Assembly (NCBI GenBank): GCA_004352715.1
Contig: SCFE01000057.1
Span: 409,289 to 473,288, forward strand
Direction: 5' to 3'
Source of the DNA: Hofstenia miamia
Taxonomy: Eukaryota > Xenacoelomorpha > Acoela
Length of the DNA stretch: 64,000 nucleotides
Position numbers and translations under genes: made by a program
Notes under the pieces: generated by a model
Seen by the model: the letters and a program-made list of their open reading frames with translations, nothing else
The model's database searches: none
What the model was told of the DNA's origin: nothing
Shown here: one piece after another, positions 1 through 13,352 of the stretch
How the letters are laid out: each line of letters starts with the position of its first letter
Numbering within the stretch: position 1 is the stretch's first letter

Positions 1-2296
1 ATATATATATATGCAGCATATATATATAAATAACTATATACAAATTAGTCCCGATTTTTAGCCTGATAGTCAATTCAACTCGATTGCAGTAAGACCCTGT
101 GACCCGTTGTTGACCCTGTTCAAAGAATTGAATTGAGAAAATGTGTTTTGTCATTGCCTTTCTTTCTACGTAGTCCTTCTTTGGTCAATTTTCTACCTAA
201 ATCCTTCGCGTTCGCTGAGTCACCGGACCATATTTATTAAATCAATAAATGAACGTGAAATAAATCCATGCAAGGGGGCTTCTCCTAATAAAGCCAAGTT
301 ATTTATTATTTAGAATATGAATTGTACAAATGCCATGTGTGCATAAATTTGTTTTAATACTAATATTTTAGGAAGTTTCTTATGTTTGCATATTTTCATT
401 TGTTTCTGTAATTTTATAATATTTTGGTAGAACAAGGCCGCTCTTAACAACCAAACAGATGCAAGTGTTGTAGTCATTTTGAAGAATTAAAGATGATTCG
501 TTTTTGTTTGAATTAAAAAATCTTGGAGGTCTTGTTCGCCCATCCAATTTCACGTTTTCTTTATCCATTTGTATTGTGAAAATATTTAAGAATATTTTCC
601 CTCAAATTTCTAAGAACCCTGATATCCGAAGAAGACTTATGTCCATTTTATTAGCAGTTCTTCCTTAAACATTCTTTACAGATTGCAAATGCACTAGCAA
701 AATCATATTTACTTGTTGTAACATTTTTTTAAACAATGGTTGTAAACTTATTAGAAATCAACTTTGTTTATATAATACAGATGATAGAAAAAATAAAAAA
801 TTTTAGTGTTTGATTTCTCATTAATTGTTTAATTTGTTTATATTATTAACATTATATGTTGGATTATAATACATTATCAAAAACTCAAATTTAGTAATTT
901 GTAATGTTACCCTCACTTCTGCATATTGTTATTTCAGTAGTTAGGCCTGGTTGTTAAGAGCAGGCAAACCGAGTCAAACCGTTGTCTGAATTGCAATAGT
1001 TTTGAACTTTTTTATTATGTATGAAAATTCAATTTATTCCTGTTTTTATGCTTCAAAAATAAACGAGTCAAGTCAAGTCATTTACTCATCTAGTTTACAA
1101 TTTTTACATTTTTTGACCCGGTTACAACTCCGCTAATATTAAGCACTAGCCACCATTCAGTAAGGGAAACAAATCTGGTATTTCTACTTACATAATAATG
1201 CAAACACAAAAAAAATGTAAATCAATCTGAGCAAAAATTATTTTTTTAAAATTACTTGTAAAATTTGAGCTAACTAGACACTTTTTATTTTGTGGAAGAC
1301 ATGCCTAACAAATCTAATTAGCCCTGGATATATATATATATATATATAGATTATTTGTGATGTGCACATACGAGTGCTACCCACGGGTACCAGATTTTAC
1401 CCACCCATACCCGCGCGTACGGATGGGTACACAAAATTATTATCGGGTACGGACGGGTACGTTGCTCCTTCATTCCACATTATATGGATTTTCATTAAGA
1501 TTTTTTGAAAAGCATTAATTATAAGTAAACTGTTGAAAAAATTAACATATAACGATTGTGAAATTTGATTCTCTGGTACGGTTGGAAGATTTACCCTATG
1601 TTTAAATGTTTCCTTGATCGTAATTATAATGAAATTCAATGGCCATTTGCACTTTTACTATACACTGGTTTATTTTTTCGATAATTTAAAATTTAATTAA
1701 AATTTAGTATTTATTAAAATATTTACCGACAATAAACCAAATTGTGAAGACTAGATTGAGGAGTTTTCGGCAATAGTTGACCAATACTGGATATGCAGAA
1801 TAATTTGGCTTAATGATAAACTAAATATAAGCATTTTAATAATAACTATTTCCTGTTGGAAAAGTATATTACAGCCTTCTCATTGGACATGCGACCTCTC
1901 TTGGTGAATGGGAATTTCCATCTCCTCGGATAAGGTGGGAAACTTCTTGAAGAAGTAGATTGTCTCATGCTATTGATATAAGTTTCTTGCGATAAACTTC
2001 GTGCAAGTTGGACAAAAGTCTTACTAGTTTTTTTTGTGAGAGACGAACATTTTGAATAGTTTCCTGTAGACATATGCATTTGCGTAGTGATGCGCGCCTT
2101 TATTTTTTCTGATGTAGGACCAAGGTGGATATGCAATCTCGCCATCTGATGCTTTTTAGGTGAACTTTATAACATGTATTTTTCTTTGGGAATCTTTATT
2201 AAATAGATATGTATGGATTTTTCAGTATTAATTAATCTGTGCAAATATATGTTAATGTAATATCAACTACATGGTTATTGTACTTACTTTGTGGAA
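1..2296. other. AT-rich non-coding stretch
   Basis: No gene can be supported here. Open frames are short and lack recognisable motifs. Short (TA)n runs lie at 1-12 and about 1328-1349. The block at 1377-1462 is unusually GC-rich for its surroundings and repeats the hexamer GGGTAC and its variants in both orientations. It looks like the terminal region of a small transposon, but no partner end was found. Confidence 0.6.
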
Positions 2297-2304
2297 TTAT
2301 CAAG

Positions 2305-3745
2305 TAGGGCCCGGTGGTATACCGATACCAAAACTGATACCGCGGTATTTTGACAGTACCGAAAAATACCGATACCGCGGAATCTTGCCTAAAAAATTGA
2401 ACCGTATTTACTTAGAAGTATCTGTATTGTATGAAAGCCAGCTGGTCAAAATTTGCAGCATTAAGACTTGGAGTGTTTCTTCTAGCTTAAAAACTAATGA
2501 AGATATTTAAAATCCGAAGACACCACATGATAGAGAATTCTCTCCCCTTTCTTTTTCTACTTAACTTTGTGCGACTAACTTTGCGAACGGCGCGGCTGGG
2601 CGTGACTCACTGTCAGTTCTTCTTCACAAAATATTTCAGGGTCGTTGTTGTTCAAAAGGGCATTATGTGAACTCTAGGTATGGAAAGAATTTCAATTTCT
2701 CATTGAAAAAATACATATTTGCATGTTCTTCAGACACAACAATAAGTTTTAGCAAAAATCGTTATGATTGCGTGAGTCCATGCAAAAGGCTTTCAATATT
2801 TCTTAACAAGCTTGGATAAAAATCTTCAAAAAAGTAACAATAGGGGAGATACTTGGTTCTATGGATCAGCTAAGAATTCTATTTTATTTTTCAGAGACTA
2901 GTGTTCAATAAAATGCATGCGTGTTTTTAATTATTATGTCTATCATAAGACAATAAACACAAAATTTACAAAACGATTTCGTTTTACATAGGAACTCCGA
3001 AAATGTCATATAATGGATATAACCATGGTATGCTACTGCTACAACTGCAAGAAAATGAATTTTTATATTTTGTCATTACTTTTAACTCCGTAGTGCTGAA
3101 ATAAATACTTCAAAAAACTTAGACCCGAATAATTTGAAATTTTGAGGTAAATAGAATATGTAAAAATGGAATTTTTAGATAAACAAAGCCTCCACCATGT
3201 ATAAGCCGCACTCCAATCTTTAAAAGTTGTTTTTGAGTTAAAGGTGTGTGGCGTGTATAACCGCATCTGCTATGCCAAACAAATTTTGTCTTTCCCAAAA
3301 TCGTTTTCTCATTCAATTAACAAATTTAATTTAATCTAGTCAACTGTGCTAGACATTTTTTTATTGTTGAATAACTTTTTTTTCAGCATTTTGCCATTCT
3401 GAGATATACCTAGCTCTGAACGTAGTAAGAAATTTGAAATATAATTTTTAGACTGCTTGCATTAGCCGAATCATGAACTCTTAAACAAAATTTTAGGTTT
3501 CTAGGTGCGGCCTATAGAAAAGGATTTACGGTACTTATTACTAATGCATTTATTATTCTCTTAAAATGTTCTAGATAGCAAATGCCTGCCGCTATTATTT
3601 TGATCTTAATGTTATATATATATATATGCCAAATATACTATTTATTTTTCATAGTTATACCGATACCGAACCGATACCGTGGTATTTTGGGTAATACAGA
3701 ACCGAACCGAACCGACTTTCAAACATTTCATACCGCTGGGCCCTA
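2305..3745. mobile_element. Non-autonomous hAT-type DNA transposon, 1,441 bp
   Basis: The two ends form an imperfect terminal inverted repeat. The left end reads TAGGGCCCGGTGGTAT and the reverse complement of the right end reads TAGGGCCCAGCGGTAT. The element is flanked by a perfect 8-bp direct repeat, TTATCAAG, at 2297-2304 and 3746-3753. An 8-bp target duplication and a short TA(G/A)GG-type inverted end are characteristic of the hAT superfamily. Subterminal GATACCG units recur near both ends, including two matching blocks around 2335-2362 and 3672-3700; such repeats are typical transposase-binding sites in hAT elements. No transposase coding region is visible, so the copy is non-autonomous. 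Part of the interior (about 2520-2600) resembles sequence near 34445-34530, so the family is probably dispersed. Confidence 0.88.
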
Positions 3746-3753
3746 TTATCAAG

Positions 3754-5595
3754 TAGTCCCTGATTGAAATTATTGGTATAGTATATCCTGAGAACAAGCT
3801 AGGCTTTACACTTGTCCACAGTTACATTGGTCTTACAACGCCTTTATCTGTATTGATGAGTCATGCGAAGAACAGTTCTGAACTCAAATTTTTAGCAAAT
3901 TATATCCCGCTTCGACCCTGACACTGACAGGCTAGATTCAATCTAAAAAAGTATCATAATTATCTTGTGCCTCAAGCCTTCTCAAACCTATCAATAGTTT
4001 TGCTCATGCTATATTTCAAAATAATTCCGTTGTATACTGATCCATATCTTACTAAAGTGAGTGCCACGTTTCATATGATGCTGTCAAAATTATTCTGCAG
4101 TCCTCAATTATGCATTTATCAAAGTCGTTTTCGAGATTTGTTGTGAGTAGAACTTTCGACTTTCAAATTGGCAAATATCCACAAATTACTCAAAAATTTG
4201 CAAAAATATTTTTCTAAAAACTAGAAATTTAATTAGTATCAAAAATTTGAATACTATATATAGGGCCGGTCATAAGTATTGCAACACTCATCTTCACTAC
4301 TTATTTCTGCTATGATTAATACAATAACTTTGAATTTTAGTCCCAGGCTCAATTTTGGCATCGCGAATTCAGATTTTCATGTAATTTTTGAATCAGAATT
4401 TTAGTTTTCATCCTACAACTCTGTTGAGGGACACCCTAAGAACTATCTCTATAAATATGCATCCTATTAAGATTATAGTGAAAAAATCGAATTCAGGGCA
4501 AGAAATTTAGTTTTATGCTAAAATTCTTGCATACACGTATTCCGTTGTCTTGAAAATATTACAACTCAATTTTTCTTAAAATACCATTACATTGATTGAA
4601 TTTACATCAAAGTTTGACGATTACAAGATTGAAAATTACCACTCACTCGATTTAGTGAGGAGGTGCAATCGGATGAAATGGTTTTGAAAGGGTGGGAATT
4701 TGAATTTTTGGTTTATGAAAATCCCGTTTCGCAGTGAAATGTGCTCTAACATCAGGCAAAATGTAGAGAAGTGGAGCAATCAAGTTCAATATGAGCAAAT
4801 GGTTTTGTGCATTATATAAGGATAAAAATCAATCATGGGATGGAATTGATATGGGATATAATATTTATCCTACGAAAATCCTGGTATATTGAGACAAAAT
4901 GTCTCGAAATGGAAGACAGCCGAGAGTTAATTGCACATTTCAATGTAATTTGCACCCAGTTTCACCTTATAAAGTAAGGGAAATGAGTTGGGTTTTGACT
5001 GAATTATTTCTAAGTAAAAATATAGCGCAATAACACCTATAATCCATATTAACTGTAAACTATAAAAACTGGAAATAATTATTATCACACTTGGAATAAT
5101 TAATAAAATTCCGGTTTAAGAGGATGTATTGCTGACAATTCAACCATTAATTCAAATGCCAGACGACAATTCCGAACGATGCTTAAAGCACTTACTGGGA
5201 TCTTATTGCGAAATTTATAGAACAGGAGACAGTAATTTAATAAAATTCTCTTACCAACAAAAGAAATATCACGGTAATCAAAAGGAAGGTGCTTCCACCA
5301 AACACTAGGAAGCGAGGGATGTACTTCTCATCTGGACAACTGGAAAAATAGCGAATACCTAAATGTACATTGTTGAACCTATAAGAAAATCTATAAAATC
5401 TGTCAAATGATCACATCATGTCTACAATAAGCTTGATAGATTCTTGAAAAATCATTTTTTAAGAAATAGTTTCAAAATTTAATAAATAGTTAAAGTTGGA
5501 AACCTTGAGTTTCATGAAAACATCAGTTTACCTACTTATTCATCAATAAGCAACTTTTTCCCAAAAATCTTGCATTTCAACAATTGTGGAATATA
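3754..5595. other. AT-rich non-coding stretch
   Basis: No coding region is supported. The segment at 4263-4290 (GGGCCGGTCATAAGTATTGC) resembles the end of a Tc1/mariner-type element, but no matching inverted end is seen within the next two kilobases. The rest is unremarkable AT-rich DNA. Confidence 0.55.
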
Positions 5596-5999
5596 CCAGT
5601 GTATTGCGGTGTATTGAAGTTTTCGAATAGTTCTTATTAATATATTACGAAATATTTTATCGTGTAGATATTCGTGTACTTTTCTTAATCTATATCAAAT
5701 AAAAAAACATATTTTAATTTTGTAATTTGGAATGTTATATATAACAAACTACAAGAAATTTTAATAGACGTCTAGAGCCGTGTATAAGGTATTTCTACCA
5801 ATTTTTTATAAGATTTCCACATGCTGGTAGATCTGAAACCATGTACTGAAAACAAACGTTCAACGGAGCTCGATATGCAGGTATTGACAGAAATATAAAT
5901 CAATTTAATTTTTACAAGAATTTCGTTGATGTTTACGGTGCTTAAAGCCAAATTCTCGTGTATTTTATCGTGCATCGTGTATTGTGGACAACACTCTGG
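5596..5999 (-). mobile_element. Decayed hAT element with transposase C-terminal fragment
   Basis: A minus-strand frame at about 5838-5873 reads SSSVERLFSVHG. This is the signature of the hAT transposase C-terminal dimerisation region, whose consensus is close to SSxxVERLFS. The flanks form a weak inverted pair: CCAGTGTATTG at 5596 and CCAGAGTGTTG as the reverse complement ending at 5999, 9 of 11 matching. No 8-bp target duplication was found, so the exact limits are uncertain. The frame lacks the DDE catalytic part and is surely non-functional. The motif is directly visible; the element boundaries are an inference. Confidence 0.6.
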
Positions 6000-7773
6000 C
6001 AGTTACAATGAAAGCATTAAAAAACAATGTAAGCAATTATTTACAATTTGTCAGAACTGCTAATGTGACTTCAGTTTACACAAAACAATAACCATATTTT
6101 GGCCACAATATCTAAAATCAAACAATTCTGTATTTTTATTCAAGATTTTAGAAAATGGATAAGGTTGCATTGAAACATAACCATTTAAAAATCTTTCGCT
6201 CTACTATGTAGTAGACAGATTGCAAAACATAGTTTACATCTAGTGAAACAAAGTATCCATTATCTTCATACTAGTGTACAACTAATATACAACTGAGGCA
6301 CTAGTCACTACGGACTACTGATTAGTAGTGCGTGATGCCGCACATACATTAAATGACTTCTTAGAAACTAGGTTTTTCTGATGGAATTGCGACCATTGTT
6401 TTCAAATTGTACTTCATTTTCAAAAAGCATTATTTTAAGTTAAAGAATGAAATTTCAATATATTTCATCCCAAAAACGCAGCCTAGCTATTTCTTAAGTT
6501 CTGAACATATATACCATATATATATATATGAATTTTTTTCTTAAATTTGAATAAACTGAATTCAGATACACTAATCTTAGTTATCACAAACTTGATGAAT
6601 AGTTGAAATCTCGATGAATATCTATTGAATTAAATTTGAATATTTAAGATATATGGGACTGCTCAATACAATATTAGTGAAAATATATTTGAAATTATTA
6701 ATTTCACAATCAAAAATGCTATTCATTTTCATTGCTTTCAGACAACGTGAATGGCAAAAATCACTTTTAATCAGCACGTAGCAATTTTTAGGTATTTGAA
6801 AAAATCGCGGAAGCATAGCTAAGCAACTTTTTTATTTTCTTGATGATATTAACCCACCAATGCTATGGAGGCATTTCTGAGTATTTCTTAATAGAGCAGT
6901 AATGATAATAAGAACAATAACTCTGTCACTGTTGATGCGAACGTCACTTGACAATAATATGAAATATGGATTCTACGTCGTTTTCTGCTTTGATGATAGA
7001 AAGTAACAAAACACCTTTTATCAACTCCCTCTAATTGTTAATTAACTTTACAATGAAGCTCAGAGTCAAAGAACTAACCCCACAAATCCCAATGAAATGA
7101 ATCTGCGAAATTTCATCTACAACCCACCCTACCCCATAACACTTCATCTACCTAAACCCAAACATACCCAAGTGTGGATCATTATGCGTCTCTAAAAGTA
7201 CCTACCCCCAACGACTAGTCTTCGATTGACTCATTGCATCCTCACAAACGCATGTACTGTATACAATCGCTATAATTATGATTTCAATATGTAAAATTCA
7301 ATAATTAAACTGATACTCAAATATATTTTAATCAGAATTACACTTTTCTGGAAAAAACAATAAACAAATACGAATGCTCGTTTTCAATAGTGTCAATCGC
7401 AACTCTCAAATATTCCATGTGTGCAAAATAGTTTCCACATGAACAATAATGTCAACTGCTAAAATTTAAGAGTTAGTCCCAATATTTGCACATGTTAATG
7501 CTCCAAATATCAGTACGTAATTAATAAACTAACCGATGACATGCCTCTAGGCGACTTTATGGAGATTTATTTAATTGATCACTCGCAAAAACCAACCTTC
7601 TACATTTAAATTGTGGAATTGCAATCATTTAAATAGAATTATTGAGCCGTTCCATCAACAGAACATTCAATTCCAAATTTTGTGTTGAGCAATGCTTACA
7701 TTATATCACTATTAACAACAATATTTATATGCATATATACGTCGTAGCGGAATTTAAAGTATTTTATGATATA

Positions 7774-7774
<1 letters not shown>
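6000..7774. other. AT-rich non-coding stretch
   Basis: No gene, RNA or clear repeat end is recognised. A short (TA)n run lies near 6510-6529. Confidence 0.55.

Positions 7775-7842
<68 letters not shown>
7775..7842. repeat. (TA)n microsatellite
   Basis: An almost uninterrupted run of TA dinucleotides of about 68 bp. The adjacent open frame of Tyr-Ile repeats is only a translation of this array. Confidence 0.95.
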
Positions 7843-7843
<1 letters not shown>

Positions 7844-8133
7844 TATTTACATGGGCTTGATATCCAAGCATAAACACAGACTTCCGATTCTCCCTATTCT
7901 GTGGGGAGATCCCAATTTTGGATGAGATATCTCGAATGCCGACAACACACGTCTTTAGGATAAAAGAAATGCGGATACTGAAAGCGAGAATAAAGTAAAT
8001 CTATACAATGCTTTTTCCTCGTAAATATATAAATTCACTTTTTGAAACATGTTCAGTAGGTTCAATTGGTACTTGTATGAATTGATGTAGAGGTTTTTGA
8101 TGGTTGTTTCTGAGGCTACTTAGATACTTAATT

Positions 8134-8347
8134 TTTCACTACCCTGTGTGTTATTCTAAATTTGATTAAGTTTTGAATCCTCATAAATTTATTAAATTAT
8201 ATCAAAAGAATATAAAATTTATTTCTAATGTTCTAGTAGAACAGACCACTATCGCAGTTTTCGAAATAAACAATTTTTTAATTAATCATCTTTTTCTGAA
8301 ATAATTAAGACTTCCCAGAAAAATACGACTAAATATAGATATCAGTA
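8134..8347 (+). repeat. Dispersed repeat, copy 1 (partner at 30648-30874)
   Basis: This segment matches 30648-30874 in the same orientation at both ends. Shared blocks are TTTCACTACCCTGTGTGTTA at the start, GCAGTTTTCGAAATAAACAA in the middle and GACTTCCCAGAAAAATACGA near the end, with a diverged interior. It contains no open frame and is probably a short non-autonomous transposon or SINE-like unit. The family is not identified. Confidence 0.7.
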
Positions 8348-11300
8348 ATAAATGTGAAAATTTAGTTCTGGTTTCATACTGATCCTATCCCATGTCTTGT
8401 GGGTCTGGTATCAGGACGAGTAATTGCGAATAATTTCCTCATGACTCATTAGTTTTTTGAAATCTTTCAAGAAAAAGAAACATTTCCAAATAGACTGTTA
8501 TCTTTACTGAGTTACTTTTAATTTGCATAGGTGGTTGGTCAATCTTCATTTATTTTTTCTGTAACATAGTAATTACAATTTCAAATTTCTGGAGTATACA
8601 AAAAGAAGTCTATCAATAATTTTGAAACTCGCAATTCTTAGCAAATCAGTAATTTGAGAATTGAATGATCTTAGCTGATTATAAAAGTTTCATGTAGGAA
8701 TGAAGTTGCAATTTTGTAAGTTTTGGATCGTAACTTCTACCATGTAAAATAACATTAAGATGAAAGAAATGATGAATCTCTAATATTACTACATTTGTAT
8801 ATGAAATATGGAATTATTTTTTTTGTACAACAAAATCTGAACAATTAATGCAAAACAGAGTTCAAAATTTCAGAAATTCTTAAAAATTTGTTACAAAAAA
8901 TGCTAAAATTTTAAACTTTTATAAAAGTCAATAGCATAATGAATACATTTTGAACATCATTTGAAATATGTGATATAGCGAATTTAATATGTTGAAGAAA
9001 AAATTAACAGATTGGGAGGGATTTCAGAAGCCTCCCTCTTCTAGATATACCAGTTCTCAGTATCTGAACTAAAAATTTATAGTTTTTTAAAAAATGCTGA
9101 GTTTTCATTCAGAATGCTGATGTACTTGTAATTGCTCGTTTTAGCAATAAAGATGAAAGATGACTAAGGCAGCTCACGCCATTATGTTTGGTTGTTTGAT
9201 TGCTGTAGATGTGTAGTGTGATTGATTCTTGCTGATACTACAGGGACTCTAACAAGTAAATTGGGATTACAGAACATCTGAAATATACTTAGCAGTTTAA
9301 ATTGATCCAGTGTACAGTTTTTTAATTCATACAAAGGGCCAGTTTCATTGATTGTAGATGAAAGCCTTAATATTGGAATATGTATGATATATTCTTAAGA
9401 ATGTTTAAAATTCTTTGAAAAAAAGTTTAAAAGTCGGACAAATATTTGCAAGGTTTGTTAAATTTTAGGGAAACTTGCAAGGATTTTAAAAATTTGCCAA
9501 TTATTTTACAATTATTTGCCAAACCCTTGGATCGTTTTGCAAATGAAATACAAACATTTGGCACTAATTTAGAATTTTTATCAAGGTTGCAAAAATTAAG
9601 CTTCGTTTTGCTCCTCATGGGGGGACTTCAGTCCCATAGCCCCCCTTTAAATCCGCCACTGTTTAATTGATATGACTAGCATTCAAATAATATTATTAGG
9701 ATTATATTAGTATAGTACGCTATAGACAGCTTTATTTCCAATCCGACGGTTTTCTTTCCTAAAGGAAAAGGACTGAATTTGTGTATCCATCTGTCCACCC
9801 CCAATATGCCAATTTACATTAAATTATACAGCAATATGTCGGTTCCTTATCATTCATCTATACATTAAATTAACTATTAATATACATTGAAAAAAGATTT
9901 TGGTAAGAATAATAATTTTGACTAGATTATAAAATAGTATTTGATTGAATATCATAATTTAAATAATTTTTTTTGTTTCATGTTGGAAATTCCTAAACTT
10001 TCGTTCGAAATACCGACTATGGATGGAAATAGGTTGGAAAGTCTGCAAACATAGCATATGATAAAGTAGTTTACTGAAAATGTAAAATTATTATGTGAAG
10101 AAACGTAATATGCCATTTATTGCGCATGCACAAGTACTAATGTTTTTATATAAAAGTCTAAGATTCTGAAAAGCACTAATATATCTGGATTCAAAGAAGT
10201 TATCAAACGTGCTTTTAAAAGCAATATGAAAACAATTTCTTACAAATATTTGTGTGTTTATTATAAAATACATAACTAAAGAGTTTATAATTATATTCTA
10301 GACATTCATACAATGCTTTAGAACAAGAAGTTGAAATGCTTTATAAATTATTAAATCTTTTGTCACTTACATATACATATAAGTCAATTTTCAGAAAATT
10401 CTAAGCGATATTAATGAGATAATATTCATAGAGTTATTAAAGTTATCTTATTAAATAACTAGCTTGTTAAAAGTCATTTGCAATCAAGTCGTTGCATTTC
10501 TTAAACATTTTATCAAAGTAAACGTAAGAACAAAGAACAATCGACAGAAATTCATGTTACTAAGAAACTTTTCGCAGATCAGGTGGTTGTCCTTTGTTAA
10601 CTGCTACTATGTGATGTTAATGCGCTTCCCTACAGAAAATAGCGTTAAATCTTTGTGGTTATCACTAATTTAATATTTATATGCTAAATTTCTTTGCGTA
10701 TGTCGATTGACGCATTACATTGCAGAAATTGCTTAATTAAAAATGAATTCCCTTGTGGAATATACCATAATCTTCGCTTCAATTTTATAACTTAATTACA
10801 ATAATACATGTATATAATTTTGTAAATGAATTTTGTATTTTGAGAAAAAAATCTCAATAATATTCACTGGAAATCAAAAAATAGCTTAATTCTTAAATTA
10901 ATTGTTATAATATTTTGAGTTTGGCTCTGACAACCGAGGGTCAAATTGTTAAAAGTTCATAGTTAACATCGGATTCGATTTTGAAAAAAAATAGAATTTC
11001 TTCAACACATCAAATTCCGTTAATATATGTGTTGACAAATACTTATATATAAACATATATTTCGAATATTTTTAAATCTGGCTGAATATAATTCTGATTT
11101 GGATTGGATCGGATTTCATAATTTCAAGGACATTTGGGAATCACATGGACATATTTTGATATGATTCCAATAAGCCAAAGGTGATTCACTTTATATCGCT
11201 TAGAAAGCCTGGGATTGTAGATTAAATTATACCCTTTACTGATGCTTCGCAAAACAGTTTAAAAAAAGAGGACATTGATCCTTCTACCCTAACATTCAAT

Positions 11301-11989
11301 ATAACTGAAATATCCATTTATTATTGAATATATCTTAATGCATTGATGGCCTACTAAGTAGGCTAAGTATAACAGACTATGGTGTAATACAAATAATATT
11401 TGTTTCTGGTTTAAACTACACATAAAAACATATGAGGACGACTATTTGAATTGACCCATGAAAAAAGTTAATGTTCGCCTGTTAGTAAAATATCCTAGAA
11501 AGCCAATGATTTGTTCTTTAACAAAATTCAAGTATTTAGGTCTAAGCATGAATAAAAGACATTCCACTGGTACAACAATATGTATCTTATCTACGAGAAA
11601 TATTAATGGTACCGCACAGTACCACTACTTAATGAAGATCAATTTGATAAATTTATTGGCCGCTTCAATAGCTGTGTTAATATTATTATTATGACTAAAC
11701 GGTTTGGTGACCCAATTTTTGAAACGCAAAGCTTCAATGGGTGTGATTTTCAAGTACAATTAGTACAATATCAATTAAAAACCTTAGTTAACTAATATTT
11801 TTACAGCACATTTTTTGTGTTATAGGTTTGAATTATGATATGCTGACAACATTAATTTTATATTTTCAATATCGAAATCACAAGAAAAAAGCGTATGGTT
11901 TTCCAAGAAAGCTAACAAACTAATATTTCAAAAAAAACATTTCTGAATTCTTTGAATGGATTTAGTAAATATGCAAGTAATCATATGTA
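8348..11989. other. AT-rich non-coding stretch with one transposon end
   Basis: No gene is supported. A plus-strand frame at 11458-11694 contains a weak FKYLGL string reminiscent of LINE RT C-terminal regions, but there is not enough to call it. The remainder is AT-rich with no structure I could recognise apart from the transposon end annotated at 9617-9661. Confidence 0.5.
9617..9661 (-). mobile_element. Terminal end of a hAT-like/MITE element
   Basis: The reverse complement begins CAGTGGCGGATTTAAAGGGG, followed by a GC-rich hairpin. CAGTGGCGG-type ends are common on hAT-family miniature elements in animals, and a related end (CAGTGGCGTACGC) opens the well-supported element at 41510. The other end was not located, so only the terminus is annotated. 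Confidence 0.45.
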
Positions 11990-12300
11990 TCAGACTTGTT
12001 AGCAAGCCGAAATTTCTAAGCTCGGCTCGACTTGGCAAATAAAATTTTTAAATTAAGGCTTGTTTCAGCTCGATATTTTAAAAAAAATTGCGCTCTCAGA
12101 ATTTTTTACATAGCCCTTCCTATTATTTAAGAAACAATTCTGAAATATGATCATTGGAAAAGCATTTTGAATGAAAAAATTAGAAAAATCTACATGATCA
12201 AATTCCCAAGTAGTACTATAAATTCGCTTTGCTTAAAAACGCGGGATTTGGGCTCGTTGTATATCCAATACCCTGCTCAAAATATCTGATTACATGTGTG
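11990..12300 (+). repeat. Dispersed repeat, copy 1 (partner at 35905-36232)
   Basis: The segment aligns with 35905-36232 in the same orientation over roughly 300 bp, at moderate identity with small indels. Shared strings include CAGAATTTTTTACAT, GTACTATAAATT and GTATATCCAATA. Both copies begin close to a GCTCGGCTCG motif. No coding potential is seen. It is probably a non-autonomous transposon. Confidence 0.7.
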
Positions 12301-12806
12301 CATTAACTTATTAAAAATATTTAACATGAAATGGGCGCCTTCAATTCTTTTCCAATAATCTATACCTCAGAAAATGGTATATTGCTTCGACATCAATTCT
12401 TGAAATATAATAGTTTCTTAGTAACTGAATTTCATAAGTTGTTAAAGTAAACAAAGTGATACTTTGCTTTATATCCGTTTTTCATAGAATTTCGAAAATT
12501 AATTGGAGCATAAAGAGCTAATAATGTGAAAATGTTAAACAACGATAACAAATTCAATCGGATATTAACTTACACAAGTAAAAAACGAAACGAAAAGCAT
12601 AGCACTTTCAGTACATTCAGTTTTGCAATTTGTTTCCTTGATATCCAGATTTTTAAAATTTACTGTAATTTAATTTAAATGACGTCTATTTTACAGAAAT
12701 TATTTCTTGTCAAACAAGAGATAAATGGCTTTAATTAAGGTCACAATTCAAAAATATACGGAAATAAAAATTATTCAGATACAAAATGAAATTATACGTC
12801 TATATA

Positions 12807-12877
<71 letters not shown>

Positions 12878-13119
12878 TATATAGTTTAGCTAAAATTACT
12901 GTGGAATATTATAGAAACTGACTAGTCAGTCTACACCATATTTTAAAATATTGATAAAACTTACCAGAACTATTCCATTTACTGCCAGTATATTTATATT
13001 TTCATTCCGATTTGTGACTCGATACGAAGTCCTTCAAGCAATAAATAAACCGGACCTTCTGAAATACCGGCATGGTGTATTAAAGTTTGCGCAAATTCAT
13101 TAGTAGTCCTTTATGCCAA
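12301..13119. repeat. Non-coding stretch containing a (TA)n microsatellite at 12801-12873
   Basis: A pure TA run of about 73 bp occupies 12801-12873. The surrounding sequence is AT-rich and I see no gene or other element in it. Confidence 0.85.
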
Positions 13120-13335
13120 ATCATAAATCACTGCCTAAAACTAAATAACTTTCCATCAATTTTAAAACTAGCTAATGTTATTCCCATGTATAAGAGATGA
13201 CCCGTTAAGATGTTGAAATTACCTGCCTATTTCAATCATCTCGCCTTTTGCAAAAATCTTCGAAAAACTAAAATTTGCCAAATAAACACTTATCTCCATA
13301 TGCATAAAAAATATATTCTTTCGAATAAGTAATTT
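13120..13335 (+). mobile_element. CR1-type LINE ORF2 fragment (RT palm N-terminal part)
   Basis: Reading with small frame corrections, the plus strand gives LKLANVIPMYKR and then FAKIFEKLIFAQINTYL-like words. These align with the intact LINE at 52286-56716, which has LKLANITPLFKR and ISKIFERILFNQINEHL. This is the RT region just before the GFR motif. Stops and frameshifts show it is dead. It ends about 20 bp before the mariner-like element at 13353, so that element may have landed in it. Confidence 0.65.
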
Positions 13336-13352
13336 TTTACTTGTTTTACATA

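Noticed and set aside
4263-4290. Tc1/mariner-like terminal sequence
   Set aside because: No inverted partner or TA-flanked end was found, so no element can be delimited.
11458-11694. Possible LINE C-terminal fragment (TKFKYLGLSM)
   Set aside because: A single short similarity with no neighbouring RT words.
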